Positions 52,746 to 60,772 of a DNA stretch of 64,000 nt are shown piece after piece. A program made the translations under genes and the position numbers. How positions within the stretch are numbered: the first letter of the stretch is position 1; each line of letters starts with the position of its first letter. The notes beneath the pieces are model-generated. The model did no database searches. It was not told the origin of the DNA and saw only the letters and a program-made list of their open reading frames with translations. Source of the stretch: Streptomyces sp. AM 2-1-1 (lineage in GTDB: Bacteria > Actinomycetota > Actinomycetes > Streptomycetales > Streptomycetaceae); assembly GCF_029167645.1 (NCBI RefSeq), contig NZ_CP119147.1, forward strand, positions 4,296,501 to 4,360,500. Reading direction: 5' to 3'.

Positions 52746-53735
52746 ATGCCGGAAATTGAACTCGACTACTCCACCACCGTCTCCCGGGAGCTGGTCCATC
52801 GCGAGTCCGTGGCCGAGGTCTTCCTGACGGACCACCGTCCGCACGGCAACGGCGTCCGCATCGCGGCCCAACTCCCCCGCACGCACGCCTACTACAGCGA
52901 CCACACGGTCAGTCCCGCTCTCTACGACCCCCTTTTGCTGATGGAAGTGCTGCGGCAGTGCGGCATCCTCGCCTCCTCGGTCTACCTGGAGGCGCCCGAC
53001 GACTCGGCCTACGTCTTCGACGCCGCCGCCTTGGACGTGCTGGACTTCGAAGCGCTCCGGATCGGCCCCCGGCCCGGGCGCATGTCGATCGACTTCCGCA
53101 TCGCCGGGACGAGGAGCCGCAAGGGCCGCGCCTACGGAGCGGTCTACGAGGTGCGCGCCGACATCGACGGCAGGCCGGCCGTCAGCGCCCGGCTGGAGTG
53201 CCGGTGGATGCCGCGCCGTACCTGGAAAGCGCTCCGCGAACGCACCCGGTCGGGCCTCGACCTGACTCCGCGGGCGCACCTCACCGGCCTGCGACTGCCC
53301 ACGTACCTGGTGGGACGGCGCTCGGCCCACAACGTGGTCCTCGCCCAGGCGGAGCGGGACGGTGCGCTGGTCACCGGCCACGTGGTCGTGGACCGTGACC
53401 ACCCCGGCCTCTTCGATCACGCGCTGGACCACATATCCGGCGCGGTGATGTACGAGGCGTTCCGCCAGACCGCGCTGTACGCGGCGAGCGAGGTGCACGG
53501 TCTGGCGCCCCGGGGCCTCGTGACGGAGGAACTGCGCATCGACTTCCTGCAGGTCGCCGAGTTCGAGCCGGCGACGGACTGCCGGGCCGAGGTGCACGCG
53601 CTGGAGGAGTCCGGCGTGACCGTGGACCTGGCGCTGGTCCAGGGGGACCGCTCGGTCGCCACCGGCCGGATGCGCCTGAACCGCAGACTCTGCGGCGGCC
53701 TCGCCGACCGCGGCCTCCGAATGGCCACCGCGTGA
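52746..53735 (+). CDS. AfsA-like A-factor (gamma-butyrolactone/butenolide) synthase
   Basis: A 329-residue protein with two hot-dog repeats, the AfsA family pattern. The family condenses a beta-ketoacyl chain with dihydroxyacetone phosphate as the first step of hormone-like signal synthesis. Recognisable segments are STTVSRELVHRESVAEVFLTD, YDPLLLMEVLRQCGILAS, then in the second half RRSAHNVVLA and DHISGAVMYEAFRQTA. Length is normal (about 300-330). ATG 52746 follows CGAGGGGAAG. The stop overlaps the HAD phosphatase start (GTGA), which supports a shared pathway. Confidence 0.88.
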   Translation: MPEIELDYSTTVSRELVHRESVAEVFLTDHRPHGNGVRIAAQLPRTHAYYSDHTVSPALYDPLLLMEVLRQCGILASSVYLEAPDDSAYVFDAAALDVLDFEALRIGPRPGRMSIDFRIAGTRSRKGRAYGAVYEVRADIDGRPAVSARLECRWMPRRTWKALRERTRSGLDLTPRAHLTGLRLPTYLVGRRSAHNVVLAQAERDGALVTGHVVVDRDHPGLFDHALDHISGAVMYEAFRQTALYAASEVHGLAPRGLVTEELRIDFLQVAEFEPATDCRAEVHALEESGVTVDLALVQGDRSVATGRMRLNRRLCGGLADRGLRMATA

Positions 53736-54424
53736 GCGGGCCGGAGCGCGAAGGTGCGGGGCACCCCCGCCGGACGGTCTGGTTCGACTTCGGCGGTGTG
53801 CTGTCACCCTCCCTGGACGACCTGTTCCTCGCCTTCGAGAAGAAGACGGGGATCGGCCCCGCGCAGATGGCGGCGGCGCTGGGGGACGTCGGCAGGGAGC
53901 TGGGGGTACCGCCCCTCGAACCGGTCGAACTCGGCCGAATGGCGGAGGCGGAGTGGGCGGGCAGGATCTCGTCGGCGCTGCGGAGCCGTTGGCCCGGTCT
54001 CGACCAGTCCCTGGCCGACTGGGCGCACTTCGGCCGCCAGTGGTTCGAGGGGGTCGAGGCCAACGTCGCCGTGGCCGGGGCGGCACGGACCCTGCGGGAC
54101 GAGGGTCTGCGCGTCGCCGTCCTGTCGAACAACGTCAAGGAGTGGGAGCCGTACTGGCGCCCGCTGATCGGGCCCGAGGGCGCGTTCGACCCGGTCGTCG
54201 ACTCCTGTGTGCACGGGGTGCGCAAGCCGCAGCCCGAGATCTTCACCCTGGCCGAACGCCTGGCGGGAACGGAGGGCCAGGACTGCGTGCTCGTCGACGA
54301 TCTGGAGGAGAACTGCCGCGCCGCCGAAGCGGCCGGCTGGACGACCGTGCATTTCCGCGAGACGGGACAGGCCCTGCGCGAGCTGAGTGCCGTCACCGGT
54401 GTCCGCCTCTGCCCGTTGCCGTAA
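53732..54424 (+). CDS. HAD superfamily phosphatase
   Basis: A 230-residue hydrolase. Motif I is VWFDFGGVLS (nucleophile D19, with Gly where many HADs have the second Asp, as in the epoxide-hydrolase N-terminal branch). VAVLSNNVKEW is motif II, GVRKPQPEIF the motif III lysine and CVLVDDLEENC motif IV. GTG 53732 overlaps the AfsA stop. AfsA-type products carry a phosphate that must be removed, and the methylenomycin-furan and butenolide loci include a dedicated phosphatase (MmfP, SrrP), so this is a likely partner. Confidence 0.87.
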   Translation: MSGPEREGAGHPRRTVWFDFGGVLSPSLDDLFLAFEKKTGIGPAQMAAALGDVGRELGVPPLEPVELGRMAEAEWAGRISSALRSRWPGLDQSLADWAHFGRQWFEGVEANVAVAGAARTLRDEGLRVAVLSNNVKEWEPYWRPLIGPEGAFDPVVDSCVHGVRKPQPEIFTLAERLAGTEGQDCVLVDDLEENCRAAEAAGWTTVHFRETGQALRELSAVTGVRLCPLP

Positions 54425-54496
54425 AGAGCTGCGTGAAAGAGCCCCGTGAAAGAGCTGCGTGAAAGAGCTGCGTGAAAGAGCTGTGAAAGGGACGTG
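54423..54496. repeat. 13-bp direct repeats between the phosphatase and P450 genes
   Basis: Units of AAAGAGCTGCGTG at 54423, 54449 and 54462, with a variant at 54436 (AAAGAGCCCCGTG) and shorter degenerate units at 54475 and 54486. The array begins at the phosphatase stop codon and is AG-rich in an otherwise GC-rich region. It could be binding sites or simple slippage. Confidence 0.88.
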
Positions 54497-54738
54497 AAAG
54501 CGGATCGCCCGGATCTCCTCGCCCGTCTCGTACACGAGGCTTCTGCCGCATTTCCGGAGAATGACACTCCCGTCGCCGCAGTGATCCCGTCGCACCCCTT
54601 TCGGTCCCTGCCCGATTTCCCGCCACGCGCCCTCTGCGCGCGTGCACCACTTTTCCCCGCGTCCCGCACGCGTGCGCTCTCCCGGGACGTCTCCCTCGCT
54701 TTCACCACCCCGTCCGCCTTCGTTTTCCTGGAGTCCTC
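54425..54738. other. Intergenic region before the P450 gene
   Basis: 314 bp. The left quarter is the 13-bp repeat array. The rest (54500-54738) is moderately AT-rich for this genome and probably carries the P450 promoter, but no clear -35/-10 pair was recognised. Confidence 0.55.
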
Positions 54739-55941
54739 GTGACCACATCGACCACCGCACCGACGACGGTGGAAGGCATTCCGCACGTCGATCCGCAACC
54801 GACTTTCGTGCCGATGGCCGAACGCAGCGCCGGCGGCATTCCGCAGATCACTCTCCCCAGCGGACACACCGCGCTCCACGTCACTCGCTACGTGGACGTC
54901 CACCGGGTGCTCACCGGCCCGCAGTTCGGCCGGACCGTCACCAATGTGGAGGACGGCCCGAGTTTCCTTCCGACGATCATGCCGAAGGAGCTCCTGCTCA
55001 ACCTCGACGCCCCGGACCACGCGCGCATGCGGGGTTTCGTGAACGCCGACTACAGCGCCGCCGGGGTGGACAAGCTGCGCCCGGTGGTCAGGGAACTGCT
55101 GGCCGGGAAAATCGCCCGGCTGAGGGCCGAGGAGAGCCCCGACCTCTTCCGTACCGTGCTGGACACCCTGCCCGCGGAGGTGAACGGGCGGTTCCTCGGC
55201 ATCCCGGACGAGGACATCGCGTACTACCGTCCGCTGGGCCACACCGTCCAGGTGGCCTCGCACGAGGACGTGCCCGGACTGGTCGCGGACTTCACCGAGC
55301 TGTACACCTATCTAGCCGGACTCGTCTCGGGCGCCCGGCCGCGTGCCGAGGGCGGGCTGATCGACCGCTTCGTGGCCGCCCGGGGCTCGGTGGAGCCGCC
55401 GCTCGACGACGCCGAGCTGATCGGCATCCTGCTGGGCTCGGTGCTCGGCGCCGACCAGAACATCCTCTCGGTCGCCTCGAAGATCCTGTACGTCCTGCTC
55501 TGCCGGCCGGCCCTCTGGCAGCGGCTGGCCCAGGAGCCGGAGGTGGCCGACCGGCTGGTGGACGAGCTCATACGGCTGATCCCGCTGGGCAACATCTCCG
55601 CCTTCCCCCGGGTGGCGAGCGAGCGCGTGGAGATCAGCGGGGGCTTCATCGAGGAGGGCGACGTCGTCTATCCCGACGCCTTCCGTGCCAACCGCGACCC
55701 GGAGGTCTTCGCGGACCCGCTCACCGTCGACGTCGACCGCACGGGGCGGCGGCACCTGCAGTTCGGTTACGGGATGCACCACTGCATGGGCGCCGCGCTG
55801 GCCCGGATGGAGATCGCGGAACTGCTGACCGCCCTGGCGGCGGAGTTCCCCACGCTCACCCTGGACGCCGATCCGGCCACCCTGCCCTGGGACAGCGGCG
55901 TGATCCTCCGTCGCCCCACCGCACTTCCGGTGCGGTGGTAG
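54739..55941 (+). CDS. Cytochrome P450 with altered I-helix
   Basis: A 400-residue bacterial class I P450 heme monooxygenase. The heme-binding loop is LQFGYGMHHCMGAALARME (Cys349), the K-helix ExxR is ELIR (276-279), and PDHARMRG is the C-helix region. The I-helix, normally A/G-G-x-D/E-T-T, reads LGADQN (236-241): the acidic residue is kept but the proton-relay threonines are replaced by Gln-Asn. That can mean substrate-assisted or unusual chemistry. GTG 54739 follows CCTGGAG. It needs a ferredoxin/reductase encoded elsewhere. P450s (SrrO, Cyp17) act late in butenolide-signal pathways. Confidence 0.93.
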   Translation: MTTSTTAPTTVEGIPHVDPQPTFVPMAERSAGGIPQITLPSGHTALHVTRYVDVHRVLTGPQFGRTVTNVEDGPSFLPTIMPKELLLNLDAPDHARMRGFVNADYSAAGVDKLRPVVRELLAGKIARLRAEESPDLFRTVLDTLPAEVNGRFLGIPDEDIAYYRPLGHTVQVASHEDVPGLVADFTELYTYLAGLVSGARPRAEGGLIDRFVAARGSVEPPLDDAELIGILLGSVLGADQNILSVASKILYVLLCRPALWQRLAQEPEVADRLVDELIRLIPLGNISAFPRVASERVEISGGFIEEGDVVYPDAFRANRDPEVFADPLTVDVDRTGRRHLQFGYGMHHCMGAALARMEIAELLTALAAEFPTLTLDADPATLPWDSGVILRRPTALPVRW

Positions 55942-55983
55942 CGCCGGGAGCGCCGGTGGAGAGCTAGGGGCGGAACAGGGGCA

Positions 55984-56016
55984 CGGCAGGGGCACGGCGC
56001 TGCCGTGCCCCTGCCG
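55984..56016. terminator. Bidirectional terminator between the P450 and ArsR genes
   Basis: A 15-bp perfect stem (CGGCAGGGGCACGGC and complement) with a 3-nt loop lies between the convergent P450 (stop 55941) and ArsR (stop 56093) genes. Confidence 0.8.
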
Positions 56017-56092
56017 CCTGCCGCCGCCCGGCGCCTGCGGTGCTCGTCGGCCGGGTGGGGTTCCCCGGCCGGGAGAGGCGAGGCCGGGACCG

Positions 56093-56437
56093 TCAGTGCG
56101 CCAGGAGCTCCTGGAGCGGGGGGAGGGGCGCGTTCTGGGTGATCAGCCGGAGCAGTCCCGGGAAACGGGCCTCGATGTCCTCGCGCCGCAACTGGGCGCT
56201 GCGGCTGTTCCCGCGGTCCACCTGCTGGACGAGCCCCGCCTCGCGCAGGATGCGGAAGTGGTGGGTCCGGGTGGATTTGGAGACCGGCAGCCCGAAGGAG
56301 GTGCACGTGCGTTCGGTGCCCTCCGGCTCACCGGCGAGGGTGGCGATCACCTGCAGGCGCATCGGGTCGGACAGGGCCTTGAGCACTGTCTGGAAGTCGA
56401 TCTCCTCGCGGTCGGGGTGCCCTTCGGTGTCCGGCAT
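56093..56437 (-). CDS. ArsR family winged-helix repressor
   Basis: A 114-residue DNA-binding protein. LKALSDPMRLQVIATLAG and SKSTRTHHFRILREAGLVQQ form the ArsR helix-turn-helix, followed by the wing RGNSRSAQLRRED. It is divergent from the MFS exporter, the usual layout for a repressor of an efflux gene. It has one Cys (CTSFG) and no CxC metal site, so a small-molecule rather than metal signal is likely. ATG 56437 follows GGGAGGAAA. Confidence 0.88.
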   Translation of the reverse strand: MPDTEGHPDREEIDFQTVLKALSDPMRLQVIATLAGEPEGTERTCTSFGLPVSKSTRTHHFRILREAGLVQQVDRGNSRSAQLRREDIEARFPGLLRLITQNAPLPPLQELLAH

Positions 56438-56487
56438 GACGGTTTCCTCCCGTACGGGTCTGGTCGCCGCTCCGCGCGGCACCTCCA

Positions 56488-56549
56488 AGGTACTGCTTGC
56501 GTCGGACCTTACGTCCATGCCAAGGTGAGGTTCGAAAAGCAACGTACCT
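56488..56549. promoter_or_regulatory. Spaced inverted repeat in the ArsR-MFS divergent region
   Basis: AGGTACTGCTT (56488-56498) and AAGCAACGTACCT (56537-56549) are near-complementary arms 38 bp apart, in the 206-bp gap between the two divergent genes. They could be paired operators for the ArsR protein. Confidence 0.4.
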
Positions 56550-56643
56550 CCTCGACGGGTGGGCGCGGCGATCCGCAGCCGCCCCTCTCCCTCCCGGCCG
56601 TCAGACCTCCCGTACGCCTTTCCTCCCGCAACCGGAGTTCTCC

Positions 56644-58260
56644 GTGGCATCACCGACCACTGATCCCGCCCGCCCCGCAGTAGGCCCCTCCGCGCCGGAG
56701 TCCGCCTCCACCGGTGGTGGACTGACGCTCTTCGCCGTACTGCTCGCGGTCTTCGTCGTCCCCACGTCCATCTCCGGTACGGCGGTCGCGCTGCCCGACA
56801 TCGGCGCCGACCTCGATGCCGGAGCGGGCCCCCTCCAGTGGGTCGTCAACGCCTTCAACGTGGCGTTCGCCTGCTTCACCCTGGTCTGGGGGGCGCTCGC
56901 CGACCTCACCGGCCGCATCCGCGCCTTCGCGATGGGGGCCGCGATCTTCGCCGCCGCCTCGCTGGCCTGCGCCCTGGCCCCCAACGTCTACGTCCTCGAC
57001 GGGGCCCGCGCACTCGCCGGCCTCGGCGGCGCGGCGATCTTCGCCTGCGGCAGCGCCATTCTGTCGTCCGCCTACGAAGGACCGGCGCGCGCCAAGGCGT
57101 TCGCCGTCTTCGGCACCGTCGCTGGCATCGGCGTCGCGCTCGGCCCCACCGTCTCCGGACCGGCCATCGACGCGCTCGGCTGGCGCTGGATCTTCGTCCT
57201 CCAGGCCATCGTCCTCGTGGTCGTCCTGGGATGCGTCCCGGCGATCTCCCGCCGCGTCGGCGACGCCCCCACCCGCGCCGGGCGCCTCGACCTGCCCGGC
57301 GCCCTCCTCTTCGTCCTGGCCATGGCCGCTCTCACCTACGCCATCGTCCAGGGCTCCGACTGGGGCTGGTCGTCGCCCGGCACCCTGGGGCTGCTGGTCC
57401 TCGCGCTGCTGCTGTTCGCCGCCTTCGGCGCACTGGCCCGGCGGACCGCGGCGCCGCTGCTCGACCTGTCGGTGGTCCGCGAGCGACGGTTCCTCGCCTA
57501 CACCCTCGTACCGGTCGCCGCCTCCTTCGGCTTCGTCACCCAGCTGACCTATCTGCCGTCCTACCTCTCCGCGGTCTCCGGCTACAGCGCCTCGGCGGCC
57601 GGCGCCACCATGCTGCTGCTCACCCTCCCGGTCCTCGTGCTGCCCCTGGTGGGGCTCAAGCTGGTCCAGCGCGGCGCCACCCCGCTCGCCGTGGTCTTCG
57701 CCTCCCTGGTCTGCCTGATCGTCGGTGACCTGGCGCTGCTCCTCATCGGACCCGGGAGCTCCCTGGCGGCCATGGCGCTGCCGATGCTGATCACCGGCGC
57801 CGGCATGGGTCTCTCGGCCGGCCTGGTGGACGGACAGGCCCTCGGGATGGTGGAACCGGCGAAGGCCGGCATGGCCGCCGGCTTCCTCAACACGCTGCGG
57901 CTGGGCAGCGAGGCCATCGCGGTCGCGGTGTTCGGCTCGGTCCTCGCCTCACTGACGGTGGGGCACTCCGGCGACGACCCCGTCGGCACCTACAACAGCG
58001 CCTTCCACACCCTGCTCTGGGTCATGGCCGCGATCTGCCTGGTCCTCGGCCTGCTGGTCGTCGCCCTGGCCCGCAGCGGCGGGACCCCCGCCGACAAGGG
58101 CACCGGCACCGATGGCGATCCGGTCGCCGAGGCCGGCACGGCCACCGGCGCGGACCCGGCCACCGGCGCGGACCCGGCCGTCGGCGCGGACCCGGCCGTC
58201 GGCGCCGACCCGGCCGTCCACCGCGCCCGCCCTTCCGCCACCGCTTCCGCCGCGGAGTGA
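56644..58260 (+). CDS. DHA2-type MFS drug exporter
   Basis: A 538-residue major facilitator with about 14 transmembrane helices. The DHA2 pattern starts VVPTSISGTAVALPDIGADL, then WVVNAFNVAFACFTLVWGALADLTGR. A C-terminal cytoplasmic tail of ~50 residues has short GADPA(T/V) repeats and no membrane segments. GTG 56644 follows CCGGAG. It is divergent from the ArsR repressor and overlaps the downstream FAD-enzyme region, so it probably exports the locus product. Confidence 0.9.
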   Translation: MASPTTDPARPAVGPSAPESASTGGGLTLFAVLLAVFVVPTSISGTAVALPDIGADLDAGAGPLQWVVNAFNVAFACFTLVWGALADLTGRIRAFAMGAAIFAAASLACALAPNVYVLDGARALAGLGGAAIFACGSAILSSAYEGPARAKAFAVFGTVAGIGVALGPTVSGPAIDALGWRWIFVLQAIVLVVVLGCVPAISRRVGDAPTRAGRLDLPGALLFVLAMAALTYAIVQGSDWGWSSPGTLGLLVLALLLFAAFGALARRTAAPLLDLSVVRERRFLAYTLVPVAASFGFVTQLTYLPSYLSAVSGYSASAAGATMLLLTLPVLVLPLVGLKLVQRGATPLAVVFASLVCLIVGDLALLLIGPGSSLAAMALPMLITGAGMGLSAGLVDGQALGMVEPAKAGMAAGFLNTLRLGSEAIAVAVFGSVLASLTVGHSGDDPVGTYNSAFHTLLWVMAAICLVLGLLVVALARSGGTPADKGTGTDGDPVAEAGTATGADPATGADPAVGADPAVGADPAVHRARPSATASAAE

Positions 58261-58265
58261 GCGCC

Positions 58266-59837
58266 GTGACCGCGGACTCCACGGACTTCCCGGCCCGCCC
58301 CCAGGTCCAGGTCCTCGTCGTCGGAGGCGGCCCGGTCGGCATGCTGATCGCCGCCGAACTCTCCCACTACGGAGTCCGGGTCGCCGTCGTCGAGCAGAAC
58401 CCGGTCACCCTGGACATCCCCAAGGCCGGGACCCTGCACGCCCGTACCGCCCAAACACTGCGGCGCCGGGGTTACCTCCCCGGTCCCGGCGCCGCCTCCG
58501 CGCTGCTCTCCGAGGAACGGGCCCAGGGCTTCCACTTCGCGGGGCTCCCCGGCCTGACCATCACCGCACCCGCCGTCGAGGGCGAACCCATCGTCGGCCG
58601 GGCGCAGAGCGACCTCGAACGCCAATTCGAGTTCCTGGCCGGGCGCCGGGGCGCCGCCGTCCTGCGCGGCTACCGGGCGATCCACCTGCGTACGGACGAT
58701 GAGGGCGCCGTCCTCACGGTCCGGGAGGACGGCAGCGGCCGCGAGTCCGAGCTCGCGGCCCAGTGGGTGATCGGGGCCGACGGCGCGCGCAGTTCGGTCC
58801 GCGCCCTGGCCGGCATCGGCAGCGAGGAACACCTCCCGACGACCCGGGCCGTGCTCGGCCTGGTCACCCTGGACGACCCCGCCCGCGTACCGCCCGGCTG
58901 GACGCCGACCGCACGCGGCTGGACCGTCATCGGGCCCAACCCGTTCGGGCCGAGCCGGGTCGCGGCCTTCGACTTCAGCGGGCCGCAGGAGGACCGGCGT
59001 ACCCCGCTCACCCTCGAAGAACTCCGGCGGACCGTCTCGCACATCGCCGGATTCGACATCCCGATGAGCACCCCGCGCTACCTGGACCGCTTCAGCGACT
59101 ACTCCCGCCTCGCGCACACCTACCGAAAGGGCCGTGTCCTGCTCGCCGGGGACGCCGCCCATGTGCACTTCCCGGTGGGAGGCCAGGGGCTCAACCTCGG
59201 TCTGCAGGACGCCGTCAACCTCTCCTGGAAGCTCGCCCACCACCTCAAGGGCTGGCCCAGCCCCACCCTGCTCGACAGCTACACCGCCGAGCGCCGCCCA
59301 CCGGCCGCCCGCACCATCGACAACACCCGGGCGCAGCTCGCCCTGATGCAGCCGGGCGGCCAACACGACGCACTGCGGGCGCTGTTCACGGATCTGCTCC
59401 GCAACCCGGCGGTCAGCAGGCAGCTCGGCGACATGATCAGCGACCAGGACGTCACCCTGCCCCGGGACCCGGACGGGCACCCGTGGACCGGCATGTTCCT
59501 CCCCAACTTCCCGCTGCGGACCGCACGCGGGGAGACCTGTGTCGCCGATCTGCTGCACTCCGGCCGTCTCCAGCTGATCATCCTGTCCGGCGAGACGGAG
59601 ACCGCCCTGCGCAAGGCCGCGGGGCCGTGGGACGAGGTGCTCGACGTGGTGACGGCTCCGGCCGGGGCCGTCGGGCGGCTGACGGCCGTCCTGGTCCGGC
59701 CGGACGGATACATCGCCTGGGCCGACGAAGGCGACGGCTCGGACGACGGCGCTCCCGCACTCGAGGCAGCACTCGATGCCCTCCTGGGACGCCGCGACCC
59801 CTCCGCAACACCCTTCATCCCCGGAGACTCACCGTGA
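58266..59837 (+). CDS. Class A FAD-dependent aromatic/polyketide hydroxylase
   Basis: A 523-residue flavin monooxygenase of the p-hydroxybenzoate hydroxylase fold. The FAD motif is VQVLVVGGGPVGMLIAAEL, the DG motif VIGADGARSSVR (D172) and the second FAD motif RVLLAGDAAHVHFPVGGQG (D296). The C-terminal thioredoxin-like domain begins about residue 395 (TLPRDPDGHPW). Such enzymes hydroxylate aromatic polyketides or related molecules using NAD(P)H. GTG 58266 was preferred to 58257 because GCGGAG lies 8 nt before it. It lies 5 bp after the MFS stop. Confidence 0.9.
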   Translation: MTADSTDFPARPQVQVLVVGGGPVGMLIAAELSHYGVRVAVVEQNPVTLDIPKAGTLHARTAQTLRRRGYLPGPGAASALLSEERAQGFHFAGLPGLTITAPAVEGEPIVGRAQSDLERQFEFLAGRRGAAVLRGYRAIHLRTDDEGAVLTVREDGSGRESELAAQWVIGADGARSSVRALAGIGSEEHLPTTRAVLGLVTLDDPARVPPGWTPTARGWTVIGPNPFGPSRVAAFDFSGPQEDRRTPLTLEELRRTVSHIAGFDIPMSTPRYLDRFSDYSRLAHTYRKGRVLLAGDAAHVHFPVGGQGLNLGLQDAVNLSWKLAHHLKGWPSPTLLDSYTAERRPPAARTIDNTRAQLALMQPGGQHDALRALFTDLLRNPAVSRQLGDMISDQDVTLPRDPDGHPWTGMFLPNFPLRTARGETCVADLLHSGRLQLIILSGETETALRKAAGPWDEVLDVVTAPAGAVGRLTAVLVRPDGYIAWADEGDGSDDGAPALEAALDALLGRRDPSATPFIPGDSP

Positions 59838-60772
59838 CCGGAAGCCGCATCACCGCGCTGGGCCACTACCAGCCCTCCCGCGTCCTCACCAATGACGAAC
59901 TCGCCGCGTCGGTCGACACCACCGACGCGTGGATACGCAGCCGGGTGGGCATCCGCACCCGCCACATCGCGGACGCCGAGGAGACGGTGGACACGATGGC
60001 GGCGGCCGCCGCCGAGAAGGCACTGGCCAACGCCGGAAGAGCAGCCGACGACATCGACCTGGTCGTCGTGGCCACCTGCACCGCGGAGAACCGCGCCCCG
60101 AACATGGCCGGCCGCGTCGCGGACCGACTGGGCGTGGGCCGTCCGGCGCTGCTGGACGTCAACACCGCCTGCTCCGGCTTCAACCACGCGCTCGCCCTCG
60201 CCGACCACGCCATCCGGGCGGGGTCCGCCGGGCGCGCCCTGGTGGTGGCGTCCGAGAAGTTCAGCTCCGCGGTGGACTGGACCGACCGCAGCACCTGCAT
60301 CCTGGTCGGCGACGGAGCTGCGGCGGCCGTGGTCGAGCCGTCGGAGACCGCGGACATCGGCCCCGTCCTCTGGGGCTCCTTCCCCGACAAGGGGCACGCC
60401 GTACGGATCGAAGGGACGCCCCCGCGTTTCGCCCAGGAGGGCCAGGCGGTGTTCCGGTGGGCCACCGGAGAACTCCCCGCCCTCGCTCTGCGCGTCTGCG
60501 AGCGAGCCGGAGTGCGCCCCGAGGAACTGGGTGCCGTCGTCCTCCACCAGGCCAATCTGCGGATCATCGAACCCATCGTGGCGAAGCTGGGGGCGGTCAA
60601 CGCGGTGGTGGCCACCGACGTCACGGTCTCCGGCAACACCTCGGCGGCCAGCGTCCCGCTCGCCTTCTCCAAGCTCCTGGAAGAGGGTTCCGTCCCGTCC
60701 GGCGCCCCGACCCTGCTCTTCGGCTTCGGCGCGGGCCTCGCCTACGCGGGACAGGTCGTGCTGGCCCCCTGA
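59834..60772 (+). CDS. 3-oxoacyl-ACP synthase III (FabH/KAS III-like)
   Basis: A 312-residue thiolase-fold condensing enzyme. The complete catalytic triad is visible: Cys in VNTACSGFNHA (C113), His in VLHQANLRI (H238) and Asn in VSGNTSAAS (N268). The DAWIRSRVGIRTRHI substrate-binding segment is present. It is expected to start chains from acyl-CoA plus malonyl-ACP, or to transfer acyl groups. No acyl carrier protein or KAS II gene is nearby, so it may tailor or esterify rather than build a polyketide. GTG 59834 overlaps the FAD enzyme stop. Confidence 0.92.
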   Translation: MTGSRITALGHYQPSRVLTNDELAASVDTTDAWIRSRVGIRTRHIADAEETVDTMAAAAAEKALANAGRAADDIDLVVVATCTAENRAPNMAGRVADRLGVGRPALLDVNTACSGFNHALALADHAIRAGSAGRALVVASEKFSSAVDWTDRSTCILVGDGAAAAVVEPSETADIGPVLWGSFPDKGHAVRIEGTPPRFAQEGQAVFRWATGELPALALRVCERAGVRPEELGAVVLHQANLRIIEPIVAKLGAVNAVVATDVTVSGNTSAASVPLAFSKLLEEGSVPSGAPTLLFGFGAGLAYAGQVVLAP

